A stretch of DNA of 64,000 nucleotides from Liquorilactobacillus uvarum DSM 19971 (GTDB lineage Bacteria > Bacillota > Bacilli > Lactobacillales > Lactobacillaceae): positions 82,711 through 146,710 of the forward strand of contig NZ_AZEG01000005.1 in the NCBI RefSeq assembly GCF_001434935.1. Reading direction: 5' to 3'. Shown piece after piece: positions 32,214-40,945 of this stretch. The notes under the pieces were generated by a model that worked only from the letters and a program-made list of their open reading frames with translations, did not search any database and was not told the origin of the DNA. A program made the position numbers and the translations under genes. Each line of letters opens with the position of its first letter. Position 1 is the first letter of the stretch.

Positions 32214-33528
32214 GAACTTTTTATTACACTTTGGGCTGACGGTTACGGTAATTGTCAGTGTTGTTTTAACCACTATTATTTTAACAAACCCAGCGACCTT
32301 TCAGCGCGATTCAAAAACGACAACGTCACCTGGGGAGAATGATACGACAACGAGCACCAGAACAGTAAGTGATACTTTTGTACCTGTTCAAACAATCTTA
32401 AATCAGGATCGGGAGCAGTACCAGTTGTACAGTTCAAAAGTAAACTTAGTCAATAGTTTTCGTAATGAGATCCGTAAATGGACTGCACGTAAAAACATCA
32501 CTAAAACAACTTTTAAGAATGAGGAAGAATATGTTGCTTTTCTTGAACAAAAAAATGCTGTCGTTCTGAACTATTCGGATTCTGTGACGATAAAATTGTT
32601 TAATCAAGCTTTCTCACAAAAAATAGAGAAGCACCAAGGAGCCAAGTATAATCGAATTCTAATACCTTTAAAGCAGAAGAATGTAATTTATTTGCTGAAT
32701 GATCAGACTAAAGGTGTTTATAAAGTAACGTTTAATAAAAGGAATGTCAAAAAAATAAAAACTGTACTGAAAAACAATGAGGTCAAGCGTCTGCAGATGG
32801 AGTATTACTTATTAGATGGGCACTTAGCGATATTCTATTTAAATTCTATACAGGTACCGCAATACAGTTATTTAATCAATAAAGTAAATGCAAGTTCTTT
32901 TGTCACACAGTTATTAGATTCTAACGGCGGCAATTCGATTTCAACTAAGATGCAAAAAAACAAAGTAATATACTCGGATGGCGCTGATAATCGGATGACT
33001 GTCGCGGAACAGACCAGTCAAATAAAATACGCGAATTACTCCAATTCTGATTATAATAATAGTACAGCAGAGCGGCGGGAATCATTCAATGATCATCTGA
33101 AAACAAGTTTTGCAAAGCTGAATTCTATCGGAGCATCACTTGATGATGTCTATTATTCAGAGTATGATCAATCAAATAGTACGATTATATACCGCAGTTA
33201 CGTTTCAGGTTTCCCCATCATAAACAAGCATAACTATGGCGCCTTTAAAATTCAAACAATGAATTCAGGCGGTTTGAAATATGATTTTTCGCTTCTGAGT
33301 TTACAGGTTCCTGTACCATCAGGCGGAAGAACTGCTACGTTGCCTTCCACAATAACTGTTTATCAAAATTTGATAAATGCTGGTTATTCAGCAAGTAAAT
33401 TAAAGAACATTCAAGTTGGTTATAAATGGAAAAAAAATGGTGCATCAAGTCTGGTTATTGATTTAGTACCGACATATTTTGTAAATTATGCGGGCAAATG
33501 GACAGACTATAGTGAATTGTTAAAATAG
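32203..33528 (+). CDS. yycH: WalRK regulatory protein YycH
   Basis: A 441-residue protein with one N-terminal membrane anchor (FGLTVTVIVSVVLTTIILT) and an extracellular domain. It works with YycI to adjust WalK activity. ATG 32203 gives a proper signal anchor and has AGGGGG upstream; the in-frame ATG at 32176 lies inside walK and adds nine residues. It overlaps walK by 11 bases. Confidence 0.9.
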   Translation: MKIRNFLLHFGLTVTVIVSVVLTTIILTNPATFQRDSKTTTSPGENDTTTSTRTVSDTFVPVQTILNQDREQYQLYSSKVNLVNSFRNEIRKWTARKNITKTTFKNEEEYVAFLEQKNAVVLNYSDSVTIKLFNQAFSQKIEKHQGAKYNRILIPLKQKNVIYLLNDQTKGVYKVTFNKRNVKKIKTVLKNNEVKRLQMEYYLLDGHLAIFYLNSIQVPQYSYLINKVNASSFVTQLLDSNGGNSISTKMQKNKVIYSDGADNRMTVAEQTSQIKYANYSNSDYNNSTAERRESFNDHLKTSFAKLNSIGASLDDVYYSEYDQSNSTIIYRSYVSGFPIINKHNYGAFKIQTMNSGGLKYDFSLLSLQVPVPSGGRTATLPSTITVYQNLINAGYSASKLKNIQVGYKWKKNGASSLVIDLVPTYFVNYAGKWTDYSELLK

Positions 33529-33565
33529 GCCTTGAAAAGAATTAGATGAAAGGACGGCGCGGGAA

Positions 33566-34369
33566 ATGAACTTTAAGCGAATTGAACTGATTTTCTTTGT
33601 TGCGTTTATTGCGCTGGACATCTTTTTATTTGCTTCGTATACACAGAAAGATGATGCAGTTGAATCAACAACCAATACATCATCGAAGAATACAACGACA
33701 TCAGTTATGAAAAGTATTCATAATGATCAGATCTATTACGGAGAATTATCTAATAAGAAAAAACAGGGTTTTTACATTGCAAGTCCAATAAAGAGCAACC
33801 TTAAAGAACAGACAGGTCAGCTCCAGGGTGTGCTCTGGTCATACAATAACCACAAGTTGACGGTTGATTTCGGCACCAGCATAAAAATTAAGAACGCGAA
33901 CAGCCCGCAAAAAACATTGAATGAGGTTGTTGAAGATAATACGAAAGTCATCAATGGTGAAGACTACCAATATGATAAGTATTTATCCACTAGTAAGACG
34001 GTGGTCTATACACAAAAGGCTTTAGGTTCGCCAGTTTATACGTCTAGCGGTCAAATACGTTTTACGATCCGAAATGGGTATGTTACCGAATATACGCAAG
34101 GGCACTTAACTAGCGTTGAAATACTGCGTGAGAAAAAGCCGATGATCAGTCAACAGCGAGCATTGATCTGGTTATATCAGTATAATAAATTAATTAACAA
34201 TAGCACTGTGGAGTGGGTCCGCCTAGGTTATACGCAGCTATTAACTGTCAATGACAGCATTGTATATATTCCGACATGGGTGATTAAAGTTAAAAGTGAC
34301 TCTTCAGGAAGTATTCAGTACCGAAGAATAAATGCATTTACGGGTGCATTTATGGAGGAGACAGATTAA
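33566..34369 (+). CDS. yycI: WalRK regulatory protein YycI
   Basis: A 267-residue bitopic membrane protein with one N-terminal helix (IELIFFVAFIALDIFLFASY) and an extracellular YycI domain ending YRRINAFTGAFME. It partners YycH in control of WalK. The operon position is the standard one. Confidence 0.92.
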   Translation: MNFKRIELIFFVAFIALDIFLFASYTQKDDAVESTTNTSSKNTTTSVMKSIHNDQIYYGELSNKKKQGFYIASPIKSNLKEQTGQLQGVLWSYNNHKLTVDFGTSIKIKNANSPQKTLNEVVEDNTKVINGEDYQYDKYLSTSKTVVYTQKALGSPVYTSSGQIRFTIRNGYVTEYTQGHLTSVEILREKKPMISQQRALIWLYQYNKLINNSTVEWVRLGYTQLLTVNDSIVYIPTWVIKVKSDSSGSIQYRRINAFTGAFMEETD

Positions 34370-34427
34370 TTTCTTGTTGTTGAGAAGTCCATTTGAAGAC
34401 AGAGCTTAGAAAAGGAAGATAGATAGA

Positions 34428-35246
34428 ATGGCGATAGAGAATCAGCGTGAAGATACGATGAAAGTCAGTATTTTAGCCAGTGGAAGCACCGGTAATGTTA
34501 CATATGTCGAGACACCTAAACGTAAAATACTCGTCGATGCAGGATTAAGTGGCAAGAAAATAGCTGGTTTGATGAAGTCGATTGGCAGAGATTTAAACGA
34601 TGTTGATAGTTTGTTGGTGACACATGAGCATAGTGACCATTGCAAAGGCGTAGGTGTTCTTGCCAGAAAATATCATCTTAATGTTTATGCTAATGGAGGT
34701 ACATGGGATGCGATGGCGCATAAGATAGGCAAGGTTCCGACTGAACAAAAACATCTTTTCGAAATGGGAAAAACGATGTCATTCGGTGACCTTGATGTTG
34801 AGAGTTTCGGTGTTTCCCACGATGCAGCAGCGCCACAGTTCTATCAAGTGCACCACAACGGACATTCATTTGTTATTTTGACAGACACGGGATATGTTTC
34901 TGAAAATGTCGAAGGAGTTATTCAAAATGCTGATGGATATTTGTTGGAATGTAATCATGATGTTGAAATGCTGCGCATGGGCGGATACCCTTGGCCACTT
35001 AAACAAAGAATATTAAGTGATCGTGGTCATCTTTCCAATGATGATGGCGCAACTGCGTTGATGGATATTTTGGGCAAAAACACTAAGAAAATATATCTTG
35101 GACATCTTAGTCAGGATAACAATGTCAAGGAGCTGGCACATTTAACCGTAGCATCTTCCATGAAACAACACGATTTTGGTGTCGGACATGATTTTAATCT
35201 TTTTGATACTGATCCGAACAAAGCTACAAAATTGACGGTCATTTAG
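34428..35246 (+). CDS. walJ: Metallo-beta-lactamase-fold hydrolase WalJ (YycJ)
   Basis: A 272-residue MBL-fold protein. The metal-binding motif is THEHSDHCKG near residue 68, with later ligands in DTGY and GHLS. The family is a nuclease linked to DNA-end or mismatch processing and to coordination with the Wal pathway. An internal ATG at 34458 aligns better with many homologues, but the upstream ATG has the better ribosome binding site (AAGGAAG). Confidence 0.92.
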   Translation: MAIENQREDTMKVSILASGSTGNVTYVETPKRKILVDAGLSGKKIAGLMKSIGRDLNDVDSLLVTHEHSDHCKGVGVLARKYHLNVYANGGTWDAMAHKIGKVPTEQKHLFEMGKTMSFGDLDVESFGVSHDAAAPQFYQVHHNGHSFVILTDTGYVSENVEGVIQNADGYLLECNHDVEMLRMGGYPWPLKQRILSDRGHLSNDDGATALMDILGKNTKKIYLGHLSQDNNVKELAHLTVASSMKQHDFGVGHDFNLFDTDPNKATKLTVI

Positions 35247-35391
35247 TAAAATTGTTTTTTTAAACAAATTTAGGATTTAATTCATGCTTTTTTCAAACTT
35301 TATCGTTAAAATGAAATCATACGCAAGTATGGAATATTTTAATTGGGAGGGAGGAAAGTGTTTTTTCTGATAGGGAGGGAACACAAAACTC

Positions 35392-36705
35392 ATGAAGAAT
35401 GGTAATGAACAAAAGGAAAAAGAAGCAAAGTATCATGAGATGAAAAATTCTAAGGGCAATGGTAAACATTCCGGCGTACTGAAAGTTTTTATAATCGCTT
35501 TATTAGGTGGAGTTTTAGGAGGTGGAGCGGTAGTCGGCGGCTATACTCTCTACCAGAATGAGTCAAGTTCAGTTACCACTGATAACTCTAAGGGGCAGAC
35601 AAGTGTCAGCAATATTAAGGTAAATGTAAGTACACAGAGTACCAAAGCATTCAATAAAATTCAAAATGCAGTTGTCTCGGTTGAAGCTTATTCAACCAAG
35701 AGTTCTAGTGATTCACTAGATGATATTTTTGGTTCCGAATCTGGGAGTAGCAGTAGTTCGACTTCTGAGAGTGAGGGCTCAGGTGTAATATATAAAAAGA
35801 CCGGTAATACGGCTTTTATTGTTACCAATAATCATGTTATTTCTGGTTCGAACAAAGTTGAAGTGCTTCTAAATAGTGGTAAAAAAGAAACTGCAACGGT
35901 AGTGGGACATGATTCTGTTACAGATTTAGCTGTTTTAAAAATCAATGCGCAAAACGTTAAACAAATAGCGTCATTTGGTAATTCCGATAACATTCAAGTC
36001 GGTCAAACAGCACTCGCTATCGGATCGCCATTAGGTTCAACATATGCTACATCGCTGACTCAAGGAATCATATCAGCTAAGAAAAGAACGATCGATACTA
36101 CGGATAGTTCAGGCGTAAACACTGGTCAAACAACGGTTATTCAAACTGATGCAGCAATCAACCCGGGTAATTCGGGTGGTCCGTTGGTCAATTTATCAGG
36201 TCAAGTTATAGGGATAAATTCTATGAAGTTGGCAAATACTGGGACGAGTTCATCAACAACCAGCACGACCTCGGTAGAGGGGATGGGCTTTGCTATTCCA
36301 AGTAATGAGGTTGTCAAAGTTATTAACTTATTGGTGAAGGACGGAAAGATCAAACGTCCGGCATTGGGAATTTCGTTAGTAGATTTGAGTTATGTTTCCA
36401 CGAGTGATCAAAAGTCAGTACTAAAATTGCCGACGAGTGTTACAAGGGGGGTGGTTGTCTTAAAGGTTTCTAATAATTCTCCGCTTAAATCAGCCGGAAT
36501 AACCAAGTATGACGTCATTACCTCCTTAGATGGTAAGGCAGTTAAGGGGTTGTCCTCTTTACGAGAAGTTTTATATGACCATAAAATAGGTGATACAGTT
36601 GAAGTTAAATACTATCACGATGGGGCACAGAAAACAGCAAACATCAAGTTAACCCTTGAAGCAAGTGATTCAAATACAACAACGTCCTCGAATTCTGGGA
36701 ACTAA
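35392..36705 (+). CDS. htrA: HtrA/DegP-type membrane serine protease
   Basis: A 437-residue surface protease for quality control of exported proteins. It has an N-terminal cytoplasmic stub, one membrane helix (VFIIALLGGVLGGGAVVGG), a serine-rich linker, a trypsin-like domain with histidine in TNNHVISGS, aspartate in DLAVLK and S261 in NPGNSGGPL, and one C-terminal PDZ domain. It ends the wal operon in lactobacilli. Confidence 0.96.
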   Translation: MKNGNEQKEKEAKYHEMKNSKGNGKHSGVLKVFIIALLGGVLGGGAVVGGYTLYQNESSSVTTDNSKGQTSVSNIKVNVSTQSTKAFNKIQNAVVSVEAYSTKSSSDSLDDIFGSESGSSSSSTSESEGSGVIYKKTGNTAFIVTNNHVISGSNKVEVLLNSGKKETATVVGHDSVTDLAVLKINAQNVKQIASFGNSDNIQVGQTALAIGSPLGSTYATSLTQGIISAKKRTIDTTDSSGVNTGQTTVIQTDAAINPGNSGGPLVNLSGQVIGINSMKLANTGTSSSTTSTTSVEGMGFAIPSNEVVKVINLLVKDGKIKRPALGISLVDLSYVSTSDQKSVLKLPTSVTRGVVVLKVSNNSPLKSAGITKYDVITSLDGKAVKGLSSLREVLYDHKIGDTVEVKYYHDGAQKTANIKLTLEASDSNTTTSSNSGN

Positions 36706-36729
36706 AGTAAGGCAAAGTTTGTAGATAAT

Positions 36730-37139
36730 TGTGGATTAAAAAAAGGTACTTAGCGTGAATAAAAATCATGCTAAAGTGCCTCTTTTTTTGGAGAAAAGAG
36801 TGAATAACTGTTTAATTGTGGACAAAAAAGTGATTTACTAGAAAGGTGGCTGTTGAAAAGGAGCAGAGCAGTTGATATGGTAGTGTTTTAGACAACTTAA
36901 AGTTATCCACAAACAAAATTGCAAGCTGTTAGTAACTTTTTTTATAGTAATAAATTCTGAGTATAATTGTTGATATTAAGGCATTGTTGAAAAAGTTAAA
37001 AGGAAAGTATGCTTGTTGATAACTGTGGATAACTAATTTAATCTTGACAAATTTGAAATAAATAAATGTTGTGACGAAAATTTGTTCGGTCCAAGATATA
37101 GGAAACTCCCTGTGGATAAGTGGATAACTTTGGGGATAA
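36730..37139. other. DnaA-box cluster between htrA and rlmH
   Basis: At least five good DnaA boxes: TGTGGACAA 36817-36825, TTATCCACA 36903-36911, TGTGGATAA 37024-37032, TGTGGATAA 37111-37119, and AGTGGATAA 37119-37127. Weaker ones are TGTGGATTA 36730-36738 and TGGGGATAA 37131-37139. The last three abut the rlmH start. This gene-free 455-base gap is about 31 kb from oriC. Confidence 0.75.
36738..36791 (+). terminator. Terminator after htrA
   Basis: An imperfect stem of AAAAAAAGGTACTTAGC with GCTAAAGTGCCTCTTTTTTT. Confidence 0.8.
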
Positions 37140-37160
37140 CTTGTGAAAAGGTGGAGAGTT

Positions 37161-37640
37161 ATGAACATCAAAATCATCGTTGTGGGAAAATTGAAGGAAA
37201 AGTATTTGAAACAGGGAATTGCAGAATACGCTAAAAGACTTAGCAAATTTTGCAAATTTAAGATTGTTGAAGTTGCGGACGAAAAAGCACCTGAAAAGCT
37301 GAGTGAAGCAGAGATGATAAAAGTTAAAGAAATAGAGGGCGAGCGAATTTTAAGCAAAGTTAAAGATAAGGAATATGTGTATGCACTGGCGATTTTAGGA
37401 CAAGAACGATCCTCTGAAGGTTTAGCACAAGAAATTCAGAGTTTAGGGACTTATGGACACAGTGACATAACTTTTATCATAGGTGGTTCGTTAGGTCTGA
37501 GTGAAGCAGTGCTTAAACGTGCTGATACTGAAATTTCGTTTGGTCGGTTTACACTGCCGCATCAATTAATGAGACTTGTACTGACAGAACAGATCTATAG
37601 GAGTTTTATGATCAATGCAGGTAGTCCCTATCACAAGTGA
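37161..37640 (+). CDS. rlmH: 23S rRNA pseudouridine-1915 N3-methyltransferase RlmH
   Basis: A 159-residue SPOUT methyltransferase acting on helix 69 of 23S rRNA. The start [16 protein letters not shown] and the knot motif [14 protein letters not shown] are diagnostic, as is the C-terminal [15 protein letters not shown] take ATG 37161, not the upstream GTG at 37143, because of AAGGTGG seven bases ahead and the exact 159-residue family length. Its last codons are the integration site of the downstream island (rlmH is orfX of staphylococci). Confidence 0.97.
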   Translation: MNIKIIVVGKLKEKYLKQGIAEYAKRLSKFCKFKIVEVADEKAPEKLSEAEMIKVKEIEGERILSKVKDKEYVYALAILGQERSSEGLAQEIQSLGTYGHSDITFIIGGSLGLSEAVLKRADTEISFGRFTLPHQLMRLVLTEQIYRSFMINAGSPYHK

Positions 37641-37648
37641 TGCGGTTT
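37623..37648 (+). repeat. attL: attL of the SCC-like element
   Basis: A 26-base direct repeat, AGTCCCTATCACAAGTGATG followed by CGGTTT, overlapping the last codons and stop of rlmH. It matches the copy at 50770-50795 at 24 of 26 positions. The core TATCACAAGTGATGCGGTTT also agrees with the staphylococcal SCC attachment sequence as I remember it. Confidence 0.88.
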
Positions 37649-37699
37649 TTATAAATTAGCTGTCTGTTATAATTGCAAGAATAAATATATATTATTTTA

Positions 37700-37737
37700 A
37701 AGAACATCGGTATAAAGGTACTGATGTTCCTTTTTAT
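37700..37737 (+). terminator. Terminator just inside the island's left end
   Basis: GAACATC (37702-37708) pairs with GATGTTC (37723-37729), with inner GTA/TAC, followed by five Ts. It can terminate rlmH transcripts. Confidence 0.7.
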
Positions 37738-37786
37738 TGGGAGGAGGTATATAGCTGGTAGTAAAAAAAGACAATGAATCTAAAAA

Positions 37787-37827
37787 AATAGCCGTCATCA
37801 TCGTATTTATGAATGATGACGGCTATT
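37787..37827. repeat. Perfect 15-base inverted repeat near attL
   Basis: AATAGCCGTCATCAT (37787-37801) and its exact complement (37813-37827) with an 11-base loop. A-tract precedes it but no T-run follows on the plus strand. It may be a minus-strand terminator or a protein-binding site near the island end. Confidence 0.55.
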
Positions 37828-37850
37828 CATGTTGTGGAAGGGGAGAAATA

Positions 37851-38153
37851 ATGGACGAATTGACAGAAGCTAGATTAGTTATTCAGACACAGTTAGAACA
37901 GGATATTGAGACGAATGAAATTAGTCAGGAGTCAGTGGTGCTTAGTCGTGACTAATTAGATCCTGAGATGTTAGCACCGGTGATGATCAGCACACTAGCT
38001 GAGTGGGTGATGGTCGATATGTTTGTTGTAGATGGGCAAGCAGGTAGCGTGATGCTTTATTTTATTCGGAGCGCCGATGGCACCGGTAAGCCCTTTATTG
38101 AAGGGCTAGTTTTAAATAATCGGCAGGTTGTCTGGACAAAAATGTTGGATTGA
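37851..38153 (+). pseudogene. Interrupted small gene (or two tiny genes)
   Basis: ATG 37851 has GGGGAG upstream and encodes 34 residues (MDELTEARLVIQTQLEQ...) to TAA at 37955. The same frame then stays open from 37956 to 38153 (61 residues from ATG 37968, no good ribosome binding site). The parsimonious reading is one gene of about 100 codons with a nonsense mutation. The first part weakly recalls a Spo0E-type SQE helix, which I do not trust. No firm family. Confidence 0.35.
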
Positions 38154-38178
38154 GACGATGCAAATGATTATTACGTAT

Positions 38179-39054
38179 TTATAAGATCGACTCGTATGGG
38201 TTGATATTGTCGTCATTCAAAATAAGGGAGTCTAGTATTTGAATTAGATAATCTTGTGGTTCATCATTAGCTGCTCTGTTTATATAAGCATTCTCATTCA
38301 GCGCGATATTGGTTTTAGTATAAATGAAATCACTAGCTGGGATTGATATGGCCTTGGAGTCAATAAAAGCGTTGTAATCCTTAGAAAATTTGGATTCTAG
38401 AATGTTACTGATCTGATCGTATTTGTCTTTAAAAGCTCGGATTCCCTTAACAGGGAAAAGAAGATTCATATAGTAATATGCTGATAAACGAATCAAAAAG
38501 CGATTACGTTGTAACGGATAATGATTAAGAATATTATCGTAAGTTGCGGCTTCGGTAACTGAAATAAAATCCTGTGGTTCAAGCATTAAGCGACGACCGG
38601 TACATGCACCAATTAAAACTTCTAAATTGACTTGTAAAAATTTTGTTTGAGCCATTGGGTGAGGAGTACTTCTATAAAGCTGGGTTAGATTATCTGCGCA
38701 AAAGGTAATGAAGATGGGGTAAGTGTTTTTATCAGGCTTCATATATTCAAAAGCTAGCAACTGAGAAACTCCCTGGGAGATGACATCGGGAATTTTATAT
38801 TGGTTATCATTCGATCCAATAAAATATTTTGCTGATGGAAAAGGTATATCACCGTCTGCTAGATTTTTTTCTACGGATTTTGTACGTCTGTCGTAGAGTT
38901 TAAGAATACGACCGTGTCTAAGTTGAGAACTGTCGAGTTGATTACTATCATTTGTCCATTTAGTTGCTTTATCCGATGGATTATTTTTGTAATATTCATC
39001 GATTAATTTTATAGTTTCTTCAATAACATGTCCTTGTGATACTGTGTCCATCAC
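38179..39054 (-). CDS. Hypothetical protein of the SCC-like island
   Basis: A 291-residue soluble protein, the only minus-strand gene of the island. It begins MDTVSQGHVIEETIKLIDEY and is rich in polar residues with no membrane segment. AAGGAG lies before the start. No family or motif is recognised. Its isolated orientation and position between attL and the rep gene suggest cargo with its own promoter. Confidence 0.7.
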   Translation of the reverse strand: MMDTVSQGHVIEETIKLIDEYYKNNPSDKATKWTNDSNQLDSSQLRHGRILKLYDRRTKSVEKNLADGDIPFPSAKYFIGSNDNQYKIPDVISQGVSQLLAFEYMKPDKNTYPIFITFCADNLTQLYRSTPHPMAQTKFLQVNLEVLIGACTGRRLMLEPQDFISVTEAATYDNILNHYPLQRNRFLIRLSAYYYMNLLFPVKGIRAFKDKYDQISNILESKFSKDYNAFIDSKAISIPASDFIYTKTNIALNENAYINRAANDEPQDYLIQILDSLILNDDNINPYESIL

Positions 39055-39143
39055 CGAAAATCTCCTTTATTAATTGTCAAGTGGACATTTAGATCCATTT
39101 TTTTCCAGATTACATTACCTGTATCTAAATGATCTAATAGTAG

Positions 39144-39527
39144 GTGTTCCATGATATTGAAATCTACTTAGGAGATGATTATATCACACAGACATTGCAA
39201 ATGTACCAACTGCAAATTCAGAAAGTTGCAGAATTTCACGATAGCCTTTATATGAGACTACTGCTATCTAACGGGAAGAGTAGACTGCTGAAGTTGTCCG
39301 GTGTAGAGAAGAAAAAATTTATACAGGCAATTGAGTTTACCATCCCATGCGGTGTTAATTATCGTTTATCTGATTTAAGTCAAGTTACTGGGAGCGCCTA
39401 CATTTCATGTGAAACAACACCCAAATACAATGATTGGTGCTTCTATTGGCCCGGTTCAGTGATTACATCCGGTCATAGTAATACTAGATTCTCAGGGGAG
39501 CATAACTATGACAAAAATGAAGACTAG
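39144..39527 (+). CDS. Hypothetical protein upstream of rep-like gene
   Basis: A 127-residue protein with a possible GTG start. It is mixed alpha/beta with several aromatic residues near the C-terminus (DWCFYWPGSV). It overlaps the rep-like gene by 20 bases, so the two are probably translated together. No family recognised; an accessory to the replication protein is possible. Confidence 0.5.
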   Translation: MFHDIEIYLGDDYITQTLQMYQLQIQKVAEFHDSLYMRLLLSNGKSRLLKLSGVEKKKFIQAIEFTIPCGVNYRLSDLSQVTGSAYISCETTPKYNDWCFYWPGSVITSGHSNTRFSGEHNYDKNED

Positions 39528-40296
39528 CATTGACTTTGTATCGATTAGCTTAATGGAAACGCAGTTTCCTACTTTAATGAGCTATTTATTTCCTGGATTG
39601 CAACACGATGATTGGGTTGAATGTCAAAGTGGCATCAAGGGCTTTGATAGACAGTATACCAATGACAAAGTTCGGTTTCACTTTGCTGATAATTCAAAGA
39701 CACAATTGTTGGTTTTGTCTGGGAGCGCATGTCGTTACCTAGAAACTGGCAATTGGTCCTGGCAGCTGTTTTTCGAAAAAGTTTTTAATTGTAAGACTAC
39801 TGGTGTTGCTACCTATTTTCGAATCAAGCGTTTAGATATTGCTATTGATGAAAGAGGCTCGTCAATTCAATTGAAACCAAATACGGTAGATCGTTATTTG
39901 AAACAGGGAATATTTACTAGTCGTGCGACTAGGATATTATTCTTGAACGAAAAAAAGATTGCTTCAAGATGTAGCACGGGGATCAGTTGCTATATTGGTC
40001 AACGTTCATCTAAGGCCTATATTTTCATATATGACAAAGGCCTAGAGCAAGGAATGGATGCTGACAGATGGTATAGAACTGAAGTTAGACTACGTGATCC
40101 ACTTGCCGTGGAAATGGTTGAGTATATCGTGTGTGATCATCGATTATTTGGTATTTCAGTGGCTGAGTATTTGCAAAAACGAATGCAGTTTCGTTCGCCT
40201 ACTTCGACGATTAAGGAAGTTAGACGAAGACCACTGGTGAAGTGGTATGGCAAATATTTAGATGGAATTACAGCGTGTGAATTATCATGTCGATGA
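39508..40296 (+). CDS. Replication initiation factor (Rep_trans-like)
   Basis: A 262-residue protein resembling the Rep_trans family (rolling-circle type initiators of pT181-like plasmids and conjugative elements). Supporting blocks are SIDFVSISL at the start, VATYFRIKRLDIAIDE in the centre and the WYRTEVRLRDPLAVE block near residue 190. GGGGAG precedes the ATG. It is shorter than most family members (about 300 or more) and may be C-terminally trimmed. It could provide element replication, the role given to the Cch helicases in staphylococcal SCC. Confidence 0.7.
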   Translation: MTKMKTSIDFVSISLMETQFPTLMSYLFPGLQHDDWVECQSGIKGFDRQYTNDKVRFHFADNSKTQLLVLSGSACRYLETGNWSWQLFFEKVFNCKTTGVATYFRIKRLDIAIDERGSSIQLKPNTVDRYLKQGIFTSRATRILFLNEKKIASRCSTGISCYIGQRSSKAYIFIYDKGLEQGMDADRWYRTEVRLRDPLAVEMVEYIVCDHRLFGISVAEYLQKRMQFRSPTSTIKEVRRRPLVKWYGKYLDGITACELSCR

Positions 40297-40353
40297 TGGA
40301 GAATAGCCTAGCTTTAGCTTATTATCAGGTGAGTAGTTATAGGAGGGTGACTG

Positions 40354-40853
40354 ATGGTTACTGCCAACGGGAAGCCACTCAGAAATAAATTAGTCGGAGT
40401 CTATATTCAATTGGGGTTGAAACTGGTCAGTACGATTATTTACTAGTCTGGCATTTGAATCGGTTGACGCGGTCACTAGCTGTTTTTTTGAAGATTATTA
40501 CCATTTGTCAGGGAAACAACATGCGATTGGCTGACTGCAATAACAGATTTATGTGATGTTTGGCGAATGGTAGTTATGTGTATTGAAAGACAATTAAAGG
40601 TGGCCTATCAGAAAAAGATGAAAGAAGGACAGTTACTTTCTTGCTCAGTATCGCTAGGTTATGAAGATAAAGCAACAATTTTAAAGTTGTGGCAGTTAAG
40701 CGGAGTACTAGGGGGTGAAAAGGATCGAAAAACTAGTAGAGTACGGTAATAGTCAACGAGAAGTTACGTATCTTTTGAAGCCTGATATGAGTTACAGAAA
40801 GACCTTATTTGTTCTCAATCAAAAAAATTTTAGAGTAAATAGGAGTGAAATGT
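40354..40853 (+). pseudogene. Relic of a third large serine recombinase
   Basis: Frame-shifted remnants in order: GKPLRNKLVGVYI (degraded catalytic start), then YDYLLVWHLNRLTRSLAVFL in another frame (the family's LDRLSR helix), then RQLKVAYQKKMKEGQ and GYED (the linker before the recombinase domain), then VEYGNSQREVTYLL. This follows the order of a serine recombinase, with several frameshifts and stops. It lies directly before the intact copy. Confidence 0.7.
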
Positions 40854-40854
40854 C

Positions 40855-40944
40855 ATGGATGAAAATAAGTTGACTGCAGAAAGATTTGCTGAGCAGTTAG
40901 TAAAGATTATTTTTGAGTTTTTGAATGGAAAGGAAGAGGGATAA
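40855..40944 (+). CDS. Short leader frame before ccrA, 29 residues
   Basis: ATG 40855 with AGGAGTGAAA upstream encodes MDENKLTAERFAEQLVKIIF... and stops at TAA 40942-40944, one base before the TTG start of the recombinase. The arrangement suggests coupled translation. Short open frames just ahead of ccr genes are plausible, but this one has no family match. Confidence 0.4.
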   Translation: MDENKLTAERFAEQLVKIIFEFLNGKEEG

Positions 40945-40945
40945 T

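Noticed and set aside
40567..40749. A 60-codon frame as an independent gene
   Set aside because: It reads as the linker part of a serine recombinase and fits the pseudogene described at 40354-40853.
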